NCBI RefSeq assembly: GCF_000701365.1
Contig: NZ_JNIK01000011.1
Location: 124,001 to 188,000, forward strand
Source: Blastococcus sp. URHD0036
Lineage (GTDB): Bacteria > Actinomycetota > Actinomycetes > Mycobacteriales > Geodermatophilaceae
Reading direction: 5' to 3'
Length of the DNA stretch: 64,000 nucleotides
Shown here: in pieces, positions 32,143 to 44,664 of the stretch
How positions within the stretch are numbered: the stretch's first letter is position 1
Layout: every line of letters begins with the position of its first letter
Translations under genes and position numbers: made by a program
The notes under the pieces: model-generated
The model's database searches: none
Told to the model about the DNA's origin: nothing
What the model saw: the letters and a program-made list of their open reading frames with translations, nothing else

Positions 32143-33561
32143 ATGTCGGACGCCGAGGAGACTGCCACCACATCCGCCCCCCGCCGCCTCCGGGTGGCGG
32201 TCGTCGGCGCGGGACCGGCCGGCATCTACGCCGCCGAGGCGCTCACCCGCCAGGACGCCGTCCCGGTGGCGGTCGACCTGATCGACCGGCTGCCCACGCC
32301 GTTCGGCCTCGTCCGGCACGGGATCGCCCCCGACCACCTGCGCATGCGGGCGCTGCGCGACACCCTGCACGGGGTCCTCGACCACGAGCACGTCCGCTTC
32401 GTCGGCAACGTCGAGATCGGCACCGACCTGTCGCTGGAGGAGCTGCGCCGGCACGTCGACGCGGTCATCTACACCTACGGCGCCTCGCGCGACCGTGCGC
32501 TGTCCATCGACGGCGAGGACCTGCCCGGCAGCATCGCCGCCACCGACCTCGTGGGCTGGTACTGCGGGCACCCCGATGCCGACCGGGAGCGGATCGAGGC
32601 GGCACTGGAGGGCGTGCGGCACGCGATCGTGATCGGCGTCGGCAACGTCGCCCTCGACGTGGCGCGGGTGCTGGTGCGCACCCCCGAGGAGCTCGACCCG
32701 ACCGACATGCCGCAGCACGTGCTCGACGCGCTGGCCGCCGCCCCGGTGGAGTCGGTGACCGTGCTCGGCCGCCGGGGGCCGGCGCAGGCCAGCTTCACCA
32801 CCAAGGAGCTCGACGAGCTCGGCGACCTCGCCGGCGCGACGGTGCTCGTCGACCCCGCCGACGTGCCCGGCGAGGACGAGCCGCCCCCGGCCGACCGGCT
32901 GAAGGCGCGCAACGTCAAGGTGCTGCGCGGCTACGCCCCCAACACCGCCGAGCCCGGGCGCGCCACGATCACGCTGCAGTTCTTCGCCCGTCCGGTGCGG
33001 ATCCTGGGCGAGGACCGGGTCACCGGCGTCGAGGTGGAGCGGACGGCGGTCGACGCCGACGGCCGCGCCGTGGGGACCGGCGAGCTCACCACGCTGCCCG
33101 CCGACCTCGTCGTCCGCTCCGTCGGCTACCGCGGGCTGCCGCTGCCCGGCCTGCCGCTGGACACCGCCTCCAACACGGTGCCCAACGAGGCAGGGCGGGT
33201 GCTCCGCGACGGCGCTCCGTCGAGCGGCGAGTACGTGGCCGGCTGGATCAAGCGCGGGCCCACCGGGGTGGTCGGCACCAACAAGCACGACGCACGGGAG
33301 ACCGTGGCCACGCTGCTCGGCGACGTCGAGGCCGGCGTGATCGGCCCGCACGGCGACGAGGACGACCTGGTGCGCACGCTGCGCGCCCGCGGCGCCGACC
33401 CGGTGCTGCTGCCCAACTGGAAGGCCATCGACGCCGCCGAGACCGCGCTCGGTGCCACCCGCGGCCGGCAGCGGACCACCATCCACGACCGCGACGACCT
33501 GCTCGCGGCCGCGCGGGCCGCGGAGATCGAGGCCGAGGCGGAGGCTCCCGCCGGCGGCTGA
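32143..33561 (+). CDS. fprA: Ferredoxin/flavodoxin--NADP+ reductase, FprA type
   Basis: FprA moves electrons between NADP(H) and ferredoxin, for example to feed cytochromes P450. The 472-residue adrenodoxin-reductase-like protein has the FAD motif RVAVVGAGPAGIYAAEAL (about residues 16-33), PTPFGLVRHGIAPDH, the NADP motif IVIGVGNVALDVARVL and the C-terminal GWIKRGPTGVVGTNK. The ATG at 32143 has CAGGAT 7 bases upstream; an ATG at 32134 overlaps that hexamer. The C-terminal tail is Ala/Glu-rich. Confidence 0.95.
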   Translation: MSDAEETATTSAPRRLRVAVVGAGPAGIYAAEALTRQDAVPVAVDLIDRLPTPFGLVRHGIAPDHLRMRALRDTLHGVLDHEHVRFVGNVEIGTDLSLEELRRHVDAVIYTYGASRDRALSIDGEDLPGSIAATDLVGWYCGHPDADRERIEAALEGVRHAIVIGVGNVALDVARVLVRTPEELDPTDMPQHVLDALAAAPVESVTVLGRRGPAQASFTTKELDELGDLAGATVLVDPADVPGEDEPPPADRLKARNVKVLRGYAPNTAEPGRATITLQFFARPVRILGEDRVTGVEVERTAVDADGRAVGTGELTTLPADLVVRSVGYRGLPLPGLPLDTASNTVPNEAGRVLRDGAPSSGEYVAGWIKRGPTGVVGTNKHDARETVATLLGDVEAGVIGPHGDEDDLVRTLRARGADPVLLPNWKAIDAAETALGATRGRQRTTIHDRDDLLAAARAAEIEAEAEAPAGG

Positions 33562-33563
33562 GG

Positions 33564-34667
33564 TCAGCGGCGCGCGACGGCGGCGATCAGCTCCGCCGCC
33601 GTCGCTCCCGTGCCGGCGGCGGCGAACCGGATGAGCTCCTCGGTGTCGGGGCTCAGGCGCAACGGCTCGCCGTCGGCGGTCAGCGCCACCCCGCCGGCCG
33701 CGGCGAGCACCGCCAGCCCGCCGGCGACGTCGTGCACGTGGGTGCCGGAGCGGTCGAGGTCGTGCCACCCCGCGGCGGAGCCGTCGGCGACCAGGCAGAT
33801 CTCCACGGCGGTGCAGCCGGTCACCCGGATCCGCCGGGCGGTGGTCGGGACGCCGACCGAGCGGCCACCGGGCGCGCTGGGGACGACCACGGTGGTGCCC
33901 TCCCGCGGCTGGATCGGGACGTCGTCCCGGCAGGCCCCGGCGCCCTCCCCGCCCGACCACCGCCGCCCCGACGACAGGTCGACGACGACGCCCGCGATCG
34001 GCCGCCCGGCGTGCACCAGCCCGGCGGAGAACGCCCACGGCGGCAGCCCGGCGCGGAAGTTGCCGGTGCCGTCGAGCGGGTCGAGCACGATCCACGGCGC
34101 GACGGGGTCGACGGCGACGTCCGGCCGCTCCTCGCTGAGCACGGGCACGCCGAGTGCGCCGAGCACCCCGACGGCAGCGGTGTGGGCGGCCTCGTCGGCG
34201 GCCAGCGACGGGCTGCCGTCGACCTTCACCCGGTCCTCCCCCGTGCCCCGGGCCAGCGACACCGCCGTCTCCACACGGGTGGCGGCCAGCGCCGCCGCGG
34301 CGAGGAACCGCTCGACGAGCGGAGCGTCCGGGCCCGGCAGGGCGACGGGACGGACGCCGCGACCACCGGGCCGGTCACGCACCCGGTCGCAGCCCCAGCC
34401 CACCGCGGTCGCCAGGATCGCGGGGTGGTCCGGGCCCATGCCGGCGGACGCGAGCACCACCGCCTCGGGCATCCCCTCACCGGTCCACTGCCGGCGCAGC
34501 AGGACCGCCTCCCCCGCGCCGCCGGCCAGGACCCGGTAGGCCGGATCGCTCACCGCCGGCGCCAGGGCCGCCGGCGCCAGATCGAGGTCCGCGGCCGCCC
34601 GGTGCAGGACCTCGCCGCCGGTCGCCGCGACGACGACGCCCTCCGCTCCCGCTCCCCCGCTCCCCAC
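33564..34667 (-). CDS. Inositol-monophosphatase-family phosphatase with an extra N-terminal domain
   Basis: The 367-residue protein has the IMPase fold from about residue 110: VKVDGSPSLAADEAAHTAA, the SEE motif, the metal motif VLDPLDGTGNF and C-terminal GTHVHDVAGGLAVLAAAGGV. All metal-binding motifs are present, so it is probably active on a sugar phosphate, inositol phosphate or PAP. The first 105 residues (VVVAATGGEVLHRAAADLDLAP...) are not part of the usual 260-residue enzyme and I do not recognise them. It starts at GTG 34667 and is 18 bp downstream of ppc on the same strand. Confidence 0.85.
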   Translation of the reverse strand: MGSGGAGAEGVVVAATGGEVLHRAAADLDLAPAALAPAVSDPAYRVLAGGAGEAVLLRRQWTGEGMPEAVVLASAGMGPDHPAILATAVGWGCDRVRDRPGGRGVRPVALPGPDAPLVERFLAAAALAATRVETAVSLARGTGEDRVKVDGSPSLAADEAAHTAAVGVLGALGVPVLSEERPDVAVDPVAPWIVLDPLDGTGNFRAGLPPWAFSAGLVHAGRPIAGVVVDLSSGRRWSGGEGAGACRDDVPIQPREGTTVVVPSAPGGRSVGVPTTARRIRVTGCTAVEICLVADGSAAGWHDLDRSGTHVHDVAGGLAVLAAAGGVALTADGEPLRLSPDTEELIRFAAAGTGATAAELIAAVARR

Positions 34668-34685
34668 CCGGCCGACCCTGCCCGG

Positions 34686-37499
<2,814 letters not shown>

Positions 37500-37555
37500 G
37501 GCCGGAGTATGCCGCCGCCCGTGTGACGGCCGGGTGACGTGGGGAGGACGTGCAG

Positions 37556-38482
37556 ATGCAACGGCTGACCGCGACGCCCGCCGCCCCTCCCGCCGCCGAC
37601 CACGGGGAGGGTCCGCGCTGGGACGCCGCCCGTGGCGAGCTGCTCTGGGTGGACATCTCCGGCGGGCTGCTGCGGCGCGGCACCGTGGACGCATCGGGTG
37701 TCCTCTCCGAGATCGCCGTCCACCGGGGCGGGGACACCGTCGGCGCCGTCGCCCCCGCGGCCGCCGGAGGCTGGCTGCTCGCCGCGGGCGGCGGCTTCAC
37801 CCGTCTGGCCGACGACGGCACCGCCCGCGTGCTCATCGACCTCGCCGGCGAGGGCGGCTCCCCCGAGTCCGGCGGGACGCGGATGAACGACGCGGCCTGC
37901 GATCCCGCCGGACGTCTGCTGGCCGGGACGGTGGCGTTCGACGAACACCCCGGGGGCGGCGCCCTCTACTGCCTGGACCTCGACGGCACCGTGCGCACGC
38001 TGCTCGACGGGCTGACCATCTCCAACGGCCTGGGCTGGTCGCCCGACGGCGGAACGTTCTACCTCTCCGACTCCGGGCCGGGGCTGGTTCGCGCCTACGA
38101 CTACGACGTCGGCGCCGGGACGATCGCCCGCGGCCGGGTGCTGCTGGAGTTCCCCGCCGACGCCGTGGCCGACGGGCTCACCGTCGACGACGAGGGCTGT
38201 CTCTGGGCGGCGCTCTGGGGTGGTGGGCAGGTGCGCCGGTGGTCGCCGGAGGGCGAACTGCTCGCGGTCGTGGAGGTGCCGGTCGCGCAGACCTCGGCGT
38301 GCTGCTTCGCCGGCACCGACCGCGACCTCCTGGTCGTGACGACCTCGACGGAGGGGATGTCGTCCGCCGATCTGGCGGAGCAGCCCGACGCCGGGCGGCT
38401 CTTCACCGCGCGGCCCGGGGTCACCGGCCCGCCCGCGTCGCCCTACCGCGGCCCGCTCGACGCCCTCCGCCAGCTCCCCTGA
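37556..38482 (+). CDS. SMP-30/gluconolactonase-family protein
   Basis: The 308-residue six-bladed beta-propeller has the SMP-30 start [22 protein letters not shown] (metal-binding Glu), [20 protein letters not shown] (Asn/Asp metal ligands) and [22 protein letters not shown], and later [24 protein letters not shown]. It probably hydrolyses a sugar lactone. ATG 37556 is 8 bases after GGGGAGG, while GTG 37550 is too close. It is convergent with the TPR gene, with 1 bp between stops. Confidence 0.93.
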   Translation: MQRLTATPAAPPAADHGEGPRWDAARGELLWVDISGGLLRRGTVDASGVLSEIAVHRGGDTVGAVAPAAAGGWLLAAGGGFTRLADDGTARVLIDLAGEGGSPESGGTRMNDAACDPAGRLLAGTVAFDEHPGGGALYCLDLDGTVRTLLDGLTISNGLGWSPDGGTFYLSDSGPGLVRAYDYDVGAGTIARGRVLLEFPADAVADGLTVDDEGCLWAALWGGGQVRRWSPEGELLAVVEVPVAQTSACCFAGTDRDLLVVTTSTEGMSSADLAEQPDAGRLFTARPGVTGPPASPYRGPLDALRQLP

Positions 38483-38483
38483 G

Positions 38484-39251
38484 TCAGTCCTGGAAGAGCC
38501 GCAGGGCGGCGATGGCCAGCTCGTCGCCGGCCTCGGCGCCCAGACCGAACTGCTCGGTCGCGCCCTCCTGGTCACCGCGCCCGACCAGCAGCACCCCGAG
38601 GTTGTGGTGGCAGCGGACGTCGCCGGCCGCGATGCCGCTGCGGTAGGCCTCCTCGGCCGCCTCGTCGTCGCCCAGCTCGTCGCAGTAGAGGTTGCCCAGC
38701 GGCAGCCAGGATCCCGCCTCGCCCCGCTTGGCCCCCACCTCGAGCACGAAGCGCGCCTCGACGGCGCGGTCGGTCTCCCGCAGCAGGTCGGCGAGGTCGG
38801 CACGGGCAGGCGGGTACTCCGCGACGGCGGCCCGCAGCGCGTCCTCCAGCCCGAGGTCCTGGGTGGCGCACCACTCGCGGCAGGCCAGCACCGCCGCGGC
38901 ACGGGAGTCGCCGGCCTCGGCCGCACCCCGCCAGGCGGCCAGCGCGCCGTCGGTGTCGCCCATCTCGTCGAGGACGACGCCCAGCGTGTGCCAGGCGTCC
39001 GCCTCGCCACCGGCCAGTGCGGTCTCGTACGCGACGCTCGCCTCGTCCCAGCGCTCCTGCGCGGCCAGGGCGTTGCCCAGCGCGAAGGCAGCCACCGCAT
39101 CGCCCAGGTCGGCGGCACGGCGGAAGCACTCCTCGGCCTCCGTCAGCCGCCCGTCGGCCAGCAGCTCACGGCCGAGGGCGATGAGCGCGGGCGCGTCGGC
39201 GGCCGGCAGTTGCCGGAGGCGCTCGTGCAGGTCCTCGGTCATGTCGATCAT
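38484..39251 (-). CDS. Tetratricopeptide/Sel1-repeat protein
   Basis: The 255-residue all-helical protein has about six TPR/Sel1-like repeats, for example ALGRELLADGRLTEAEECFRRAADLGD, ALGNALAAQERWDEASVAYETALAGGE and LGNLYCDELGDDEAAEEAYRSGIAAGD. Such proteins mediate protein contacts, and no enzymatic domain or signal peptide is seen. ATG 39251 or 39242 (MTEDLHERL) may be the start; neither has a clear ribosome binding site. Confidence 0.87.
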   Translation of the reverse strand: MIDMTEDLHERLRQLPAADAPALIALGRELLADGRLTEAEECFRRAADLGDAVAAFALGNALAAQERWDEASVAYETALAGGEADAWHTLGVVLDEMGDTDGALAAWRGAAEAGDSRAAAVLACREWCATQDLGLEDALRAAVAEYPPARADLADLLRETDRAVEARFVLEVGAKRGEAGSWLPLGNLYCDELGDDEAAEEAYRSGIAAGDVRCHHNLGVLLVGRGDQEGATEQFGLGAEAGDELAIAALRLFQD

Positions 39252-39318
39252 CGTGGGGTGCCGGACGCTCCCGCGGCGTCCTCCGAGATGGTGACCTGAC
39301 CCGAACGTGTCTCCCCCG

Positions 39319-40299
39319 TCAGGAGCCGAAGGCCTCCCGCCAGGCCGGCATCAGGTCCCGCTTCGCCCACTCGAGGTACGGCGCCTGCTGGTCGCCGCCG
39401 ATCTGCACCAGCGCCAGGTGGGTGAAGCCGGCGTCGGCGTACTCCTGGGCACCCTCGATGACGGCGTCGACGTCCGCGCCGCACGGGATGCTCCCCGACA
39501 CGTCCTCGGGGCGGACGAACTGGCTGGCCGAGTCGAACGCCGACGGGCCGGGCAGCTCCGCGTTCACCTTCCAGCCGAGGCCGAACCAGCGGAACAGCCG
39601 GTGCGCGCGCTCGACGGCGGCGTCGCGGTCGGTGTCGTAGCTGATCGGCATCTGCGCGATCCGCGGCTTCCCCACCCCGCCGGCGTCGTCGAACCACTCG
39701 CCGAGCTCGGTGCGCGGCTCGGTGGCGATCATCGCCTCGCCCAGCTCGCCGGCGATCTCGCACGACTGCTGACCGGACACGGCGATGCCGATCGGCACCC
39801 GCTTCTCCGGCAGGTCCCACAACTTGGCCGACTCGACGTCGAAGTGGTCGCCGCGGAAGTTGACGTGGCCCTCGCCGTCGAACAGCTCGCGGATGACGTG
39901 CAGCGCCTCGACGAGCATCTCGTGGCGGACGTCGGCCGGCGGCCACCCCGCACCCACGACGTGCTCGTTGAGGTTCTCCCCCGCGCCGATGCCCAGGGTG
40001 AACCGGCCCTCGGACAGGATCTGCAGCGTCGCCGCCTGCTGGGCGACCACCACCGGGTGGTACCGGATGATCGGACACGTCACGTAGGTCATCAGCGGGA
40101 TCCGGCTGGTGGCCTGCGCTGCGGCCCCGAGGGTGACCCAGGCGTTGGGCGAGTGGCCCATCTCCTCCAGCCACGGGAAGAAGTGGTCGCTGCTGACCGC
40201 GAAGTCGAAGCCCGACTCCTCGGCCCCGACCACGTGGCTGACCAGGTCCTTCGGGCCGGCCTGCTCGGTCATCATCGTGTAGCCCAGTTGCATCGCCAT
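39319..40299 (-). CDS. F420-dependent LLM oxidoreductase, TIGR03557 / FGD-like group
   Basis: The 326-residue protein resembles F420-dependent glucose-6-phosphate dehydrogenase: MQLGYTMMTEQAGPKDLVSHVVGAEESGFDFAVSSDHFFPWLEEMGHSPNAWVTLGAAAQ and GIGAGENLNEHVVGAGWP. The His of SDHF and the GENLNEH region are typical of F420-binding members, here of the TIGR03557 group with unknown substrate. It implies the organism makes F420. It stands alone between the TPR gene and the ABC transporter genes. Confidence 0.93.
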   Translation of the reverse strand: MAMQLGYTMMTEQAGPKDLVSHVVGAEESGFDFAVSSDHFFPWLEEMGHSPNAWVTLGAAAQATSRIPLMTYVTCPIIRYHPVVVAQQAATLQILSEGRFTLGIGAGENLNEHVVGAGWPPADVRHEMLVEALHVIRELFDGEGHVNFRGDHFDVESAKLWDLPEKRVPIGIAVSGQQSCEIAGELGEAMIATEPRTELGEWFDDAGGVGKPRIAQMPISYDTDRDAAVERAHRLFRWFGLGWKVNAELPGPSAFDSASQFVRPEDVSGSIPCGADVDAVIEGAQEYADAGFTHLALVQIGGDQQAPYLEWAKRDLMPAWREAFGS

Positions 40300-40351
40300 G
40301 CGGCCCGGCTACCCGGGGCCGGTCGCACCCAACCGACCCCGGGGCGTGCCG

Positions 40352-41536
40352 CTAGGCGCGCTCGGCGCGCAGCGCCTCGCGCAGCTTCGTCTTCCCACTG
40401 GTGCGCAGCAGCGCGCCCGCGTAGACCCGACCACCCAGCCGGACGACGAGGGCGATCGCGACGAGCATGAGGACGACGGCGAGGCCCACCTCCCACACCG
40501 CGGCCTCCCCCGCCGCCTGCCGCACCGGCATCACCAGCGGCGACAGGCCCGGCACGAACGAGGTGACCGTGGCCAGCGTGCTGTCGGGGTCACCGGCGGC
40601 CTGCAGCCCGACGAAGAAGCCGGCGACCAGCACCAGCGTCGTCGGCGTCAGCACGCTGCCGAGGTCCTCCTGGCGGCTCACCAGCGAGGCGGCGACGGCG
40701 AACACCGAGGCGTAGAAGGCGTAGCCCAGGACGAACCACAGCACCACGGACACCACCGTGCTGATCAGGTCGCCCGGCACCTCGACGACGTCGAAGGCCA
40801 GCGCCCCCGTCACGCCGATCACGCCGATGACCACGATCTGCGCCAGCCCCAGCACGCCGAGCCCGAGGATCTTCCCGGCGAGCAGCTGCCACGGGCGCAT
40901 CGTCGCCAGCAGCAGCTCCACCACCCGGCTGGACTTCTCCTCGACCACGCCCTGCGCCACGAACTGGCCGAAGAGGATCAGCAGGCCGTAGAGGACGCCG
41001 ACACCGATGAGCGCGACGACGATCCGCTCGCCGTCGTCGTCCCCCTCGTCCAGCGACGAGACCGACACCTCCGGGACCGCGGTGAGGTCGACACCGGCCT
41101 CGGCGAGCTCCTGGCTGATCGCGACGCCGGCGACCGCGCCGTTGACGACGGCCTCCAGAGTGGCGTCGCGCTCCTCGACCAGGAGCTGCGGCTCGTCCCC
41201 GGTGCCGCCGAGCAGTGCGCCGTCGACGTCCCCGTCCTCCACCGCCTGCCGGGCCGCGGCGTCGTCGTCCAGCTCGACGATCGTGACGTCGACCCCGACG
41301 GCCGCGCCTTGGGCCTGGATCGCCGGGCCCAGCTCGGACGTGTCGCCGACGACGCCGACGCGCCCCTCGTCCTCACCCGAGCCGACGACGACCTGGAAGG
41401 CCATGACCGCGATCAGGACGACGATGATCACGACCGAGCTGATGATGAAGTTCTTGTCGCGCAGGCGGGTGGAGATCTCCCGGCCGGCGACGAGCCGGAC
41501 CAGGGCGGCGCTGCCCAGCGGCTTCTGCCCGCTCAC
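40352..41536 (-). CDS. ABC-2 type exporter permease (NatB-like)
   Basis: The 394-residue protein has one N-terminal membrane segment (NFIISSVVIIVVLIAVMAFQVVVG), a large extracytoplasmic domain of about 150 residues, then five or six C-terminal segments with VVEEKSSRVVELLLATMRPWQLLAGKILG, the NatB/ABC-2 signature. It probably exports Na+ or small lipophilic molecules with the upstream ATPase. The GTG start at 41536 overlaps the ATPase stop as GTGA. Confidence 0.92.
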   Translation of the reverse strand: MSGQKPLGSAALVRLVAGREISTRLRDKNFIISSVVIIVVLIAVMAFQVVVGSGEDEGRVGVVGDTSELGPAIQAQGAAVGVDVTIVELDDDAAARQAVEDGDVDGALLGGTGDEPQLLVEERDATLEAVVNGAVAGVAISQELAEAGVDLTAVPEVSVSSLDEGDDDGERIVVALIGVGVLYGLLILFGQFVAQGVVEEKSSRVVELLLATMRPWQLLAGKILGLGVLGLAQIVVIGVIGVTGALAFDVVEVPGDLISTVVSVVLWFVLGYAFYASVFAVAASLVSRQEDLGSVLTPTTLVLVAGFFVGLQAAGDPDSTLATVTSFVPGLSPLVMPVRQAAGEAAVWEVGLAVVLMLVAIALVVRLGGRVYAGALLRTSGKTKLREALRAERA

Positions 41537-42453
41537 GCCGCGACCTCGTCCAGGACCGGCGCCGGGTCGGCGACCGCCTCGCGGAACAGCTCGACGAGCG
41601 TGGGTTCGCGCCACGCGAAGTGGGTGACCCGCCCGGTGCGCAGCGCGGCGGCGAGCACCGCCTGGTCGTCGGTGCCGGCGGCGAGCTCCAGCAGCGTGTC
41701 CCCCGCCTGCTGGGAGACCACCCGCACGCCGGGGACGGCCGCCGCCCAGCCCTGCGGGGCCTCGGGGACGACGACCCGGAGCAGCCGGCCGGCCTCGCGG
41801 CGGCGCAGCTCCTCGACGGTGCCGCTGGCGACCATCCGGCCGCGGGCGAGGATGCCCACGGAGTCGCACAGCCGCTCGACGAGGTCCAGCTGGTGGCTGG
41901 AGAAGACGACCGGCACGCCGTCCCGGCACTGCTCCAGCAGCGCCTCGGCGAGGGAGTCCACGCCGACCGGGTCGAGTCCGGAGAACGGCTCGTCGAGGAT
42001 CAGCACGTCGGGGCGGGAGACCAGCGCGGCGGCCAGCTGCACCCGCTGCTGGTTGCCCAGCGACAGCTTCTCGACCGCGTCCTTGCGCCGGGCGCCCAGG
42101 CCCAGCCGCTCGGCCCAGTGCTCGGCGGCACGGGCGGCCGCGGCGGCGTCGAGGCCGTGCAGGCGGGCGAAGTAGGTGAGCTGCTCGCCGACCTTCATCT
42201 TCGGGTAGAGCCCGCGCTCCTCCGGCATGTAGCCGATCCGCCGCCGGGCCGCGGCGACCAGCGGGGTGCCCTGCCAGCGCACCTCCCCGGCGTCCGCGCG
42301 GGCCAGGCCCAGCGCGATGCGCATGGTCGTCGTCTTGCCGGCGCCGTTGGCGCCGCAGAACCCGAACATGGACCCCGGCGCGACGGTGAAGCCGACACCC
42401 TCCAGGACCCGGTTGTCGCCGTAGCTCTTGTAGAGCCCGTCGAACTCCAGCAC
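41533..42453 (-). CDS. ABC transporter ATP-binding protein (NatA-like)
   Basis: The 306-residue ATPase has Walker A GANGAGKTT near residues 35-43, the signature LSLGNQQRVQLAAALV, Walker B VLILDEPFSGLDP and H-loop SSHQ. The C-terminal region of 80 residues is typical of drug/Na+ exporter ATPases with a DUF4162-like tail. GTG 42453 follows GGGAGGACG. It is translationally coupled to the downstream permease. Confidence 0.95.
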   Translation of the reverse strand: MLEFDGLYKSYGDNRVLEGVGFTVAPGSMFGFCGANGAGKTTTMRIALGLARADAGEVRWQGTPLVAAARRRIGYMPEERGLYPKMKVGEQLTYFARLHGLDAAAAARAAEHWAERLGLGARRKDAVEKLSLGNQQRVQLAAALVSRPDVLILDEPFSGLDPVGVDSLAEALLEQCRDGVPVVFSSHQLDLVERLCDSVGILARGRMVASGTVEELRRREAGRLLRVVVPEAPQGWAAAVPGVRVVSQQAGDTLLELAAGTDDQAVLAAALRTGRVTHFAWREPTLVELFREAVADPAPVLDEVAA

Positions 42454-42537
42454 TGTGCGTCCTCCCTCGGCAGCCCTCCGTCGACCGTATCCGGCGTCCG
42501 GCGAGCGGCACGGCGCCGACTGCGGTGTCATCGGGAC

Positions 42538-43212
42538 ATGAGCCAGGAGAACGTGCCGGCCTCCCCGCCGTCCGGCGTGGGGCTGCCCGGGCTGCGGACG
42601 GCGGCCGCAGGGTGCCGCGCCTGCGAGCTCTGGGAGCCGGCCACGCAGACCGTGTTCGGCGAGGGCCCGGAGACGGCGCGGATCGTGTTCGTCGGGGAGC
42701 AGCCCGGCGACCAGGAGGACCGCAAGGGCGAGCCGTTCGTCGGGCCGGCCGGGCGGCTGCTGGACAGGGCGCTGGAGGGGGCCGGCATCGACCGCCGCGA
42801 CGCCTACGTGACCAACGCCGTCAAGCACTTCCGGTTCACCCCGACCGGCAAGCGGCGGATCCACCAGTCCCCCGGGCCCGAGCACCTGCGCGCCTGCCGG
42901 CCGTGGCTGGAGGCGGAGTTCGAGGTGCTCAAGCCCGAGGTCGTCGTCTGCCTCGGTGCGACCGCGGCGAAGGCCCTCATCTCGCCGTCCTTCCGGATCA
43001 CGAAGGACCGCGGACAGCTGCTCCCCTGGACCCCGCCGGGCGTCGCGGCGGTCGACCCGGCCGACGACGACGAGGACGCCCCGCACCAGACGTGGATGCT
43101 CGCGACCACGCACCCGTCCGCGGTCCTGCGGACGCCGGAGGACGCCCGACCGGCGGCTTTCGACGCGCTGGTCGCCGACCTCCGGGTGGTCGCCACGGCA
43201 CTCGCCCGATGA
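42538..43212 (+). CDS. UdgX-family uracil-DNA-binding/uracil-DNA glycosylase protein
   Basis: The 224-residue protein has the family-4 UDG layout with Fe-S cysteines (CRACELW and further Cys), motif A GEQPGDQEDRKGEPFVGPAG, and the insertion GKRRIHQSPGP, whose His forms a covalent bond with uracil-derived DNA sites in M. smegmatis UdgX. The C-terminal motif is TTHPSAVLR. It therefore probably caps uracil or abasic lesions rather than acting as a turnover enzyme. ATG 42538 is divergent from the ABC genes. Confidence 0.9.
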   Translation: MSQENVPASPPSGVGLPGLRTAAAGCRACELWEPATQTVFGEGPETARIVFVGEQPGDQEDRKGEPFVGPAGRLLDRALEGAGIDRRDAYVTNAVKHFRFTPTGKRRIHQSPGPEHLRACRPWLEAEFEVLKPEVVVCLGATAAKALISPSFRITKDRGQLLPWTPPGVAAVDPADDDEDAPHQTWMLATTHPSAVLRTPEDARPAAFDALVADLRVVATALAR

Positions 43213-43260
43213 GCGCCCGGGATTACTGAACGATCAAGTACCCTGCCCGCGCCCCGCTCG

Positions 43261-44664
43261 TCACGACGGGGTGGAGCCCGGCCGGCCCTCGCCACTCTCG
43301 GGGGCGGGCGAGACCGGTCGGGCTCCGCCTGCGCCGGGCTGGGCGCCGTCGTCCGGCCGGGCCGCGCGGGAGGCGCGGAAGAGCCAGAACGACGGCACCG
43401 CCAGCGCCACGACCACCATCGCGACGACGGTGGCGATCCCGCCGGACACCATGGCCACGCTCACCCCGGCCGTGCTGGCCAGCGCCCCGGCCCGCAGGTC
43501 CCCCAGCCGCGGGCCGCCGGCGACCACGACGATGAAGACGCCCTGCATGCGGCCGCGCATCTCGTCGGGCGCGGCCGTCTGCAGCATCGACGAGCGCAGC
43601 ACCGCGCTGACCATGTCGCCGGCGCCGGCGACGGCGAGGCACAGGACGGCCAGCCACAGCGACGGCGCCAGGCCGAACCCGATGATGGCCACGCCCCAGA
43701 CGACGATGGCGACCAGCACCACCGCGCCCTGCCGGTCGACCCGCGACACCCAGCCCGAGGTCAGTCCCATCAGCAGCGCGCCGATGGAGACGCCGGCGAA
43801 CAGCCACCCCAGCGCGTTCGGCGAGTCGGCGAAACGGGTGTCGGTCAGCTCGGGGAACACCGCCTGCGGCCAGGCGAAGACCATCGCGATGATGTCGACG
43901 ACGAAGGTCATCAGCAGCACCGGCTGGGTGCGCAGGAAGGCGAACCCCTCGCCGACGCCGCGCACCGCCGCACCCAGCCGCAACCGCCCCGCCACGACTC
44001 CGGCGGGCGGCAGCGACGGCAGCCCGCGGAGCAGCAGCAGCGCGACGACGAACCCGACCGCGTCGACGGCGTAGGCGAGGAAGAGGTCACCGAGGCCGAT
44101 CAGGATCCCGGCCAGCAGCGGCCCGACGATGACGCCTGCCTGGCGCACGGTCATGGACAGCGCGTTGGCCGCGGGCACCCCGGCGGGACCGACGATCGCC
44201 GGGATGACCGCACTCCGGGCCGGCTGGTTCACCGCGCTGAACCCGGAGACCGACGCGGTGAGCAGCCACAGCAGCCAGATGTTGCCGCCGCCGGGCAGCA
44301 GCGCCTGCACCGCCAGCAGCGCGCTGGTGACCGCCGACCCGGTCGCGGTCACGAGCATCAGCCGGCGGCGGTCCATCGCGTCGGCGATCGCCCCGCCGAG
44401 CAACCCGAAGACGACCAGCGGCACCAGCGCGACCACGGAGGTGACACCGACCAGCAGCGAGGAGCCGGTGAGGTCGTAGACCTGGTACGGGACGGCGACC
44501 AGCGTCATCTGCTGGCCGAGCATCGTGGCCGCGATGCCCCAGAACAGCCGCCGGTAGTTCGCGTTCTGCAGCGGGCTGGTGTCGATGGCGAACGAGCGGC
44601 GCGGCGCCGGCACCGGCTCCTCGAGGGCCCTCCCGCCCTCGACCGGGTCGACCGGCGACGTCAT
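43261..44664 (-). CDS. MFS transporter (enterobactin-exporter-like, MFS_3 group)
   Basis: The 467-residue protein has about 12 membrane segments, with ANYRRLFWGIAATMLGQQMTLVAVPYQVYDLTGSSLLVG at TM1 and the GGAIADAMDRRRLM loop, typical of EntS-like MFS efflux proteins. The substrate is unknown. The C-terminal 40 residues are Pro/Gly-rich and cytoplasmic. The start overlaps the pdxH stop as ATGA. The link to PdxH is unexplained. Confidence 0.92.
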   Translation of the reverse strand: MTSPVDPVEGGRALEEPVPAPRRSFAIDTSPLQNANYRRLFWGIAATMLGQQMTLVAVPYQVYDLTGSSLLVGVTSVVALVPLVVFGLLGGAIADAMDRRRLMLVTATGSAVTSALLAVQALLPGGGNIWLLWLLTASVSGFSAVNQPARSAVIPAIVGPAGVPAANALSMTVRQAGVIVGPLLAGILIGLGDLFLAYAVDAVGFVVALLLLRGLPSLPPAGVVAGRLRLGAAVRGVGEGFAFLRTQPVLLMTFVVDIIAMVFAWPQAVFPELTDTRFADSPNALGWLFAGVSIGALLMGLTSGWVSRVDRQGAVVLVAIVVWGVAIIGFGLAPSLWLAVLCLAVAGAGDMVSAVLRSSMLQTAAPDEMRGRMQGVFIVVVAGGPRLGDLRAGALASTAGVSVAMVSGGIATVVAMVVVALAVPSFWLFRASRAARPDDGAQPGAGGARPVSPAPESGEGRPGSTPS

